Part shown: positions 61,586-64,000 of the stretch, piece after piece
Position numbering within the stretch: position 1 is the first letter of the stretch
Layout of the letters: each line of letters starts with the position of its first letter
Assembly: GCF_000372725.1 (NCBI RefSeq)
Contig: NW_005202428.1
Location: 2,660,873 to 2,724,872 of the forward strand
DNA from: Emiliania huxleyi CCMP1516
Taxonomy: Eukaryota; Haptophyta; Isochrysidales; Noelaerhabdaceae
Direction of reading: 5' to 3'
Length of the DNA: 64,000 nucleotides
Program-made: the position numbers and the translations under genes
The notes under the pieces: model-generated
Told to the model about the DNA's origin: nothing
What the model saw: only the letters and a program-made list of their open reading frames with translations
Database searches by the model: none

Positions 61586-62451
61586 TCTCTTTGCGCCTTG
61601 CGCATTTTTTGTTTGAGAGCGCCTTCGTTGTTAATAGTACAAACCCAATGGTCCTCTGCGAGCGGTCCTTCGTTGCAGTCGCACACACTCACACGCCACG
61701 CCTCACCGCGCGCCCACCCGCTGCCCCGCCCAGGCGGGAAAGAGATGAGGAGATGGGACAGCAAAGGAGGAAGCCCAAACACGTATGGGAGGGTTCAGTA
61801 ATGCGTCACGCTGCCCGGCGTTTCTCACTCTCCGGGACAGCCCCGCCCTTGTGAGGCAGGAAAGTGACGGCTACCCCGTACGCCCTGCGGCCTGCTACTC
61901 CGACGCCGACCGCCCATTCCCCCCTCCTCGATCCCTCCTCGAATTCTTCGGCCCCGACAAGCCACCCGACGTTGGGCCCCCGCCCTGCACGCCCCTGCCC
62001 CTCGCCGCCCCGCGCACACACCCTGGCCCGACACGCACATACAAGACAAACCCGGCGTCCTGCTCTCAAAAGAAAAGAAAAAATGGGAAGGAGGAGACCA
62101 GCGGGGGAGACTCCCCGCCTAATGCAACACCCCAGAGAGGGGCTGCCATCGCCGAAGCTGTGCCTAAGCATAACTCCCAAACCCGCAGCGGCCCGGGGGG
62201 CCTTGGGGGCAGCCTGCCGGACCGCTGTTGCACGGGGCCAAGCCCCAGAAGATGAGAGTAGTTGATGGATCGGGCTGTCGACCGTGCCTCCCCCCTTTTC
62301 GTCAGAGTGGGACCTACGCCGCGCCGGGTAAGGGGCGCGCCCGGTCCTCGACGGAGCCGCGCGCCCCAAACGACCCAGGCGGCGAGTAGTCGTCCTCGAA
62401 CCTTCGACTCGTAGTCGCCCGTGGTCAGCGCCCCTCCTCCCTCGCCCGTCC
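61586..62451. other. Gene-poor interval
   Basis: 5' flank of the FKBP gene and a GC-rich stretch (61900-62450) open in several frames without a domain. Nothing supported. Confidence 0.4.
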
Positions 62452-62886
62452 CTACTCATACTGCTCTCGAGGCGCCCGCGGCATCTCGCCGCCCATCTTC
62501 GGCCACGCGTTGTAGTCGAAGATAACGGCGTTGCGCCTCGCGACGATGGTCGAGTGCACTTGCAGGAAGCGCTTGCGCTCGCTACTGACCCGCCATCGTT
62601 CGCTGTCGGAGGACGCCTTAGCGGCCTTGATGTCGAAGTTGGTGTTGAACCACGTCGCCGCCTCGTGCCCGATGCCGCCACGCGTGCTCGCCGCCCACGT
62701 CATAAAGTCGCAGTTCTTGGCGTCGCACGCCGCTGCCTTGGCCTTCCGCTTTTTTTGTCCTTTTTTCCTCTCTCGAGGTGCTCGAGGTGGATACTCGAGT
62801 ATCCTTTGGCCGCGTTGGGTAGCGAGGATTGGTGTAACCCGAGCCACATTTGGGAGAGAGATTTTTGAAGACCAACAAGAAATCAC
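62452..62886 (-). CDS. Unrecognised coding tail
   Basis: The part from about 62745 to 62452 looks coding: AAACDAKNCDFMTWAASTRG, EAATWFNTNFDIKAAKASSD, RWRVSSERKRFLQVHSTIVA RRNAVIFDYNAWPKMGG; stop at 62452. It resembles the C-terminal tail of a longer protein. The open frame upstream of 62750 enters the interspersed fragment shared with 20043, so the 5' part of the gene has probably been replaced. Function unknown. Confidence 0.4.
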   Translation of the reverse strand: MISCWSSKISLPNVARVTPILATQRGQRILEYPPRAPRERKKGQKKRKAKAAACDAKNCDFMTWAASTRGGIGHEAATWFNTNFDIKAAKASSDSERWRVSSERKRFLQVHSTIVARRNAVIFDYNAWPKMGGEMPRAPREQYE

Positions 62887-62940
62887 GACCCCACAGTGAT
62901 TTGGGCTCGGCAGCTTGTTCGTTCGCCCTCAGCCGAAGCT
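62806..62940. repeat. Two shared interspersed fragments in tandem
   Basis: 62806-62850 repeats 20038-20080 ('ggccgcgttgggtagcgagg'). 62850-62935 repeats 40085-40165 ('cgg cagcttgt' end). Their adjacency here suggests both are pieces of one larger repeat. Confidence 0.65.
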
Positions 62941-62955
62941 GGGGCCGGTCCCGTC

Positions 62956-63845
62956 CTGAGGGAGGGTGTAGAGGATGTAGAGTGTAGAGCGCTGTAGAGC
63001 TGTAGAGATGTAGAGCGCTCTAGAGCGCTGTAGAGCTGTAGAGCTCTACATCCGCCGCGGGACGAAGTGCCTGCGTTGTAGAGCGATGTAGAGGCGCTCT
63101 ACTCGAGTACAACGTGAAATCTCTACAACAAACTCTACATCATAAGCGGCGAACGAGGCACGGTCGCTCTCCGACATGAGGCGCGTTGCACTTGCCAGTG
63201 CTGCCCTGGCCTTCTGTCTGCCCGCCCAATGGGTGGGAGGTGCCTCTGCTGCTATGGCATGCCTCACGGCTGCGACTGGCCGGCGCCTCGGCGCGTCAGC
63301 TCGGCTCGGCGTAGCGATCGTGGCCAGCGCAACTCGCCTGGACTCAACGCTCAGCCAGGAGCTCCCGCACGCGCTGGCGCGAGTCATGGCGCATGCAACG
63401 CTCAACAATGATCGCCTCGCCTCGGCAGATGCGACCGTCCTCGCAGCCGACAGTCCACCGCCTGCTAAAGGAGCACACTGCGACGAATGCGGCACCGGCC
63501 GACCGGCGACGCATGGCAGGCTGGTCATGACGCAGTTATAGGGTGTTGTGTGCTGTCAGAGTGACTCTCTGTGTGTCAGGGATAGTCAGGGCCGTCCATC
63601 AGAGCTCCAGTAAGCTCAGAGACACCCCATTAGTGCGACTCGACCTCTTTGAGTGGCACTGCCTTCCCGGCGGTTTGGCTGTAGAGCCTCTACAACAAAC
63701 TCTGCAGCAAAATCGCGCTCTACATCGCTCTACAACGCAGGCACTTCGTCCCGCGGCGGATGTAGAGCTCTACAGCTCTACAGCGCTCTACATCTCTACA
63801 GCTCTACAGCGCTCTACACTCTACATCCTCTACACCCTCCCTCAG
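62956..63845 (+). mobile_element. hAT-like MITE, copy C (890 bp)
   Basis: Starts CTGAGGGAGGGTGTAGAGG and ends CCTACACCCTCCCTCAG-type. Flanks GTCCCGTC (62948-62955) and GTCCCGTA (63846-63853) differ at one base, an 8-bp target duplication. Opposite orientation to A and B. It inserted in, or at the edge of, the reading frame that starts at 63946 on the minus strand. Confidence 0.9.
63176..63541 (+). CDS. Conserved MITE-borne small ORF, copy C (121 aa)
   Basis: Same MRRVALASAALAFCLPAQWV start as copies A and B. The frame continues further, through AADSPPPAKGAHCDECGTGR PATHGRLVMTQL, giving the longest version with a Cys-x2-Cys pair. Whether this is the ancestral length or a result of drift is unclear. 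Confidence 0.4.
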   Translation: MRRVALASAALAFCLPAQWVGGASAAMACLTAATGRRLGASARLGVAIVASATRLDSTLSQELPHALARVMAHATLNNDRLASADATVLAADSPPPAKGAHCDECGTGRPATHGRLVMTQL

Positions 63846-63946
63846 GTCCCGTAGCCGAGAGAGCCCGCGCCGATGAGTTCGACGCGGTCGGGAGGCCTTG
63901 CGAAGAGGCCAGCGAGGTGGCGATCGCTGTACTTCATGGTCGTCAT
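63846..63946 (-). pseudogene. 5' end of a gene, interrupted by MITE copy C
   Basis: Minus strand from ATG 63946 (MTTMKYSDRHLAGLFARPP, then DRVELIGAGSLGYG). Good coding bias until the MITE boundary, where the element supplies a TGA. On the other side of the element (below 62955) the frame does not obviously continue as a gene, so either this exon ended near here or the gene was broken by the insertion. No family recognised. Confidence 0.4.
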
Positions 63947-64000
63947 CAGTATTTGTCGGCTCTCTCTGTCTTTATCCTGCCACTCTCGCCTCGCGGCCTG

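Overview
The window looks like nuclear DNA from a GC-rich unicellular alga, most plausibly a haptophyte of the Emiliania/Gephyrocapsa type. Grounds: very high GC with C/G-ending codons, short intron-split genes on both strands, many introns that fit only a GC donor (GC-AG), plastid- or mitochondrion-style leaders, and a dense load of small repeats. The taxon is an inference. A run of 100 N at 39916-40015 marks an assembly gap. Exon borders were placed by reading frame and family similarity, so most are provisional.

Layout. 1-3295 (+) is the C-terminal part of a cohesin-loader subunit (SCC2/NIPBL). 3813-11646 (-) is a many-exon chorein/VPS13-like lipid-transfer protein. 11.8-14.7 kb is a repeat-bounded block with one unrecognised gene. 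14754-16837 (+) is an FHA domain fused to a phage/bacterial-type DNA methyltransferase, the most unusual gene here. 17800-19740 (-) is an ankyrin-prolyl 4-hydroxylase fusion. 20.4-25.1 kb is transposon-rich: a 0.9 kb MITE and a 3.5 kb TIR element carrying gene fragments. 25293-26704 (-) is a nucleoside diphosphate kinase with an N-terminal extension; 26965-28521 (+) is an unknown leader-bearing protein; 28936-30303 (-) is a metaxin-like protein. A second MITE copy and a palindrome array follow.

32720-34764 (+) is a fatty acid hydroxylase-superfamily enzyme with complete His boxes. 35949-38618 (-) is a heparanase-like GH79 protein. 40318-40866 (+) is a small HMA metal-binding protein. 41-43.5 kb holds inverted repeats and a 183-bp tandem array. 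Then come an F-box-like protein (-), a cysteine-synthase-type PLP enzyme (-), an unknown gene (48189-49677, +), a TIR element with a perfect 8-bp target duplication, a Pro/Ala/Ser-type low-complexity tract, a short TIR MITE, a Cys-rich PH-like protein (+), a DUF6625-like glycosyltransferase (-), an RCC1-like fragment (-), a G-rich foldback element, an acidic Lys/Pro/Ala protein (-), a lumen-type FKBP (-), and a third MITE copy sitting just inside a reading frame at the right edge.

The genes do not form a pathway; this is ordinary eukaryotic scatter. The coherent signals are genomic: (i) hAT-like non-autonomous elements with 8-bp target duplications, one family keeping an open signal-peptide-like ORF in three of three copies; (ii) introns of unrelated genes sharing CTCGG-type repeats and short duplications of exon edges, suggesting recent intron gain; (iii) heavy GC-AG intron use; (iv) the FHA-methyltransferase fusion.
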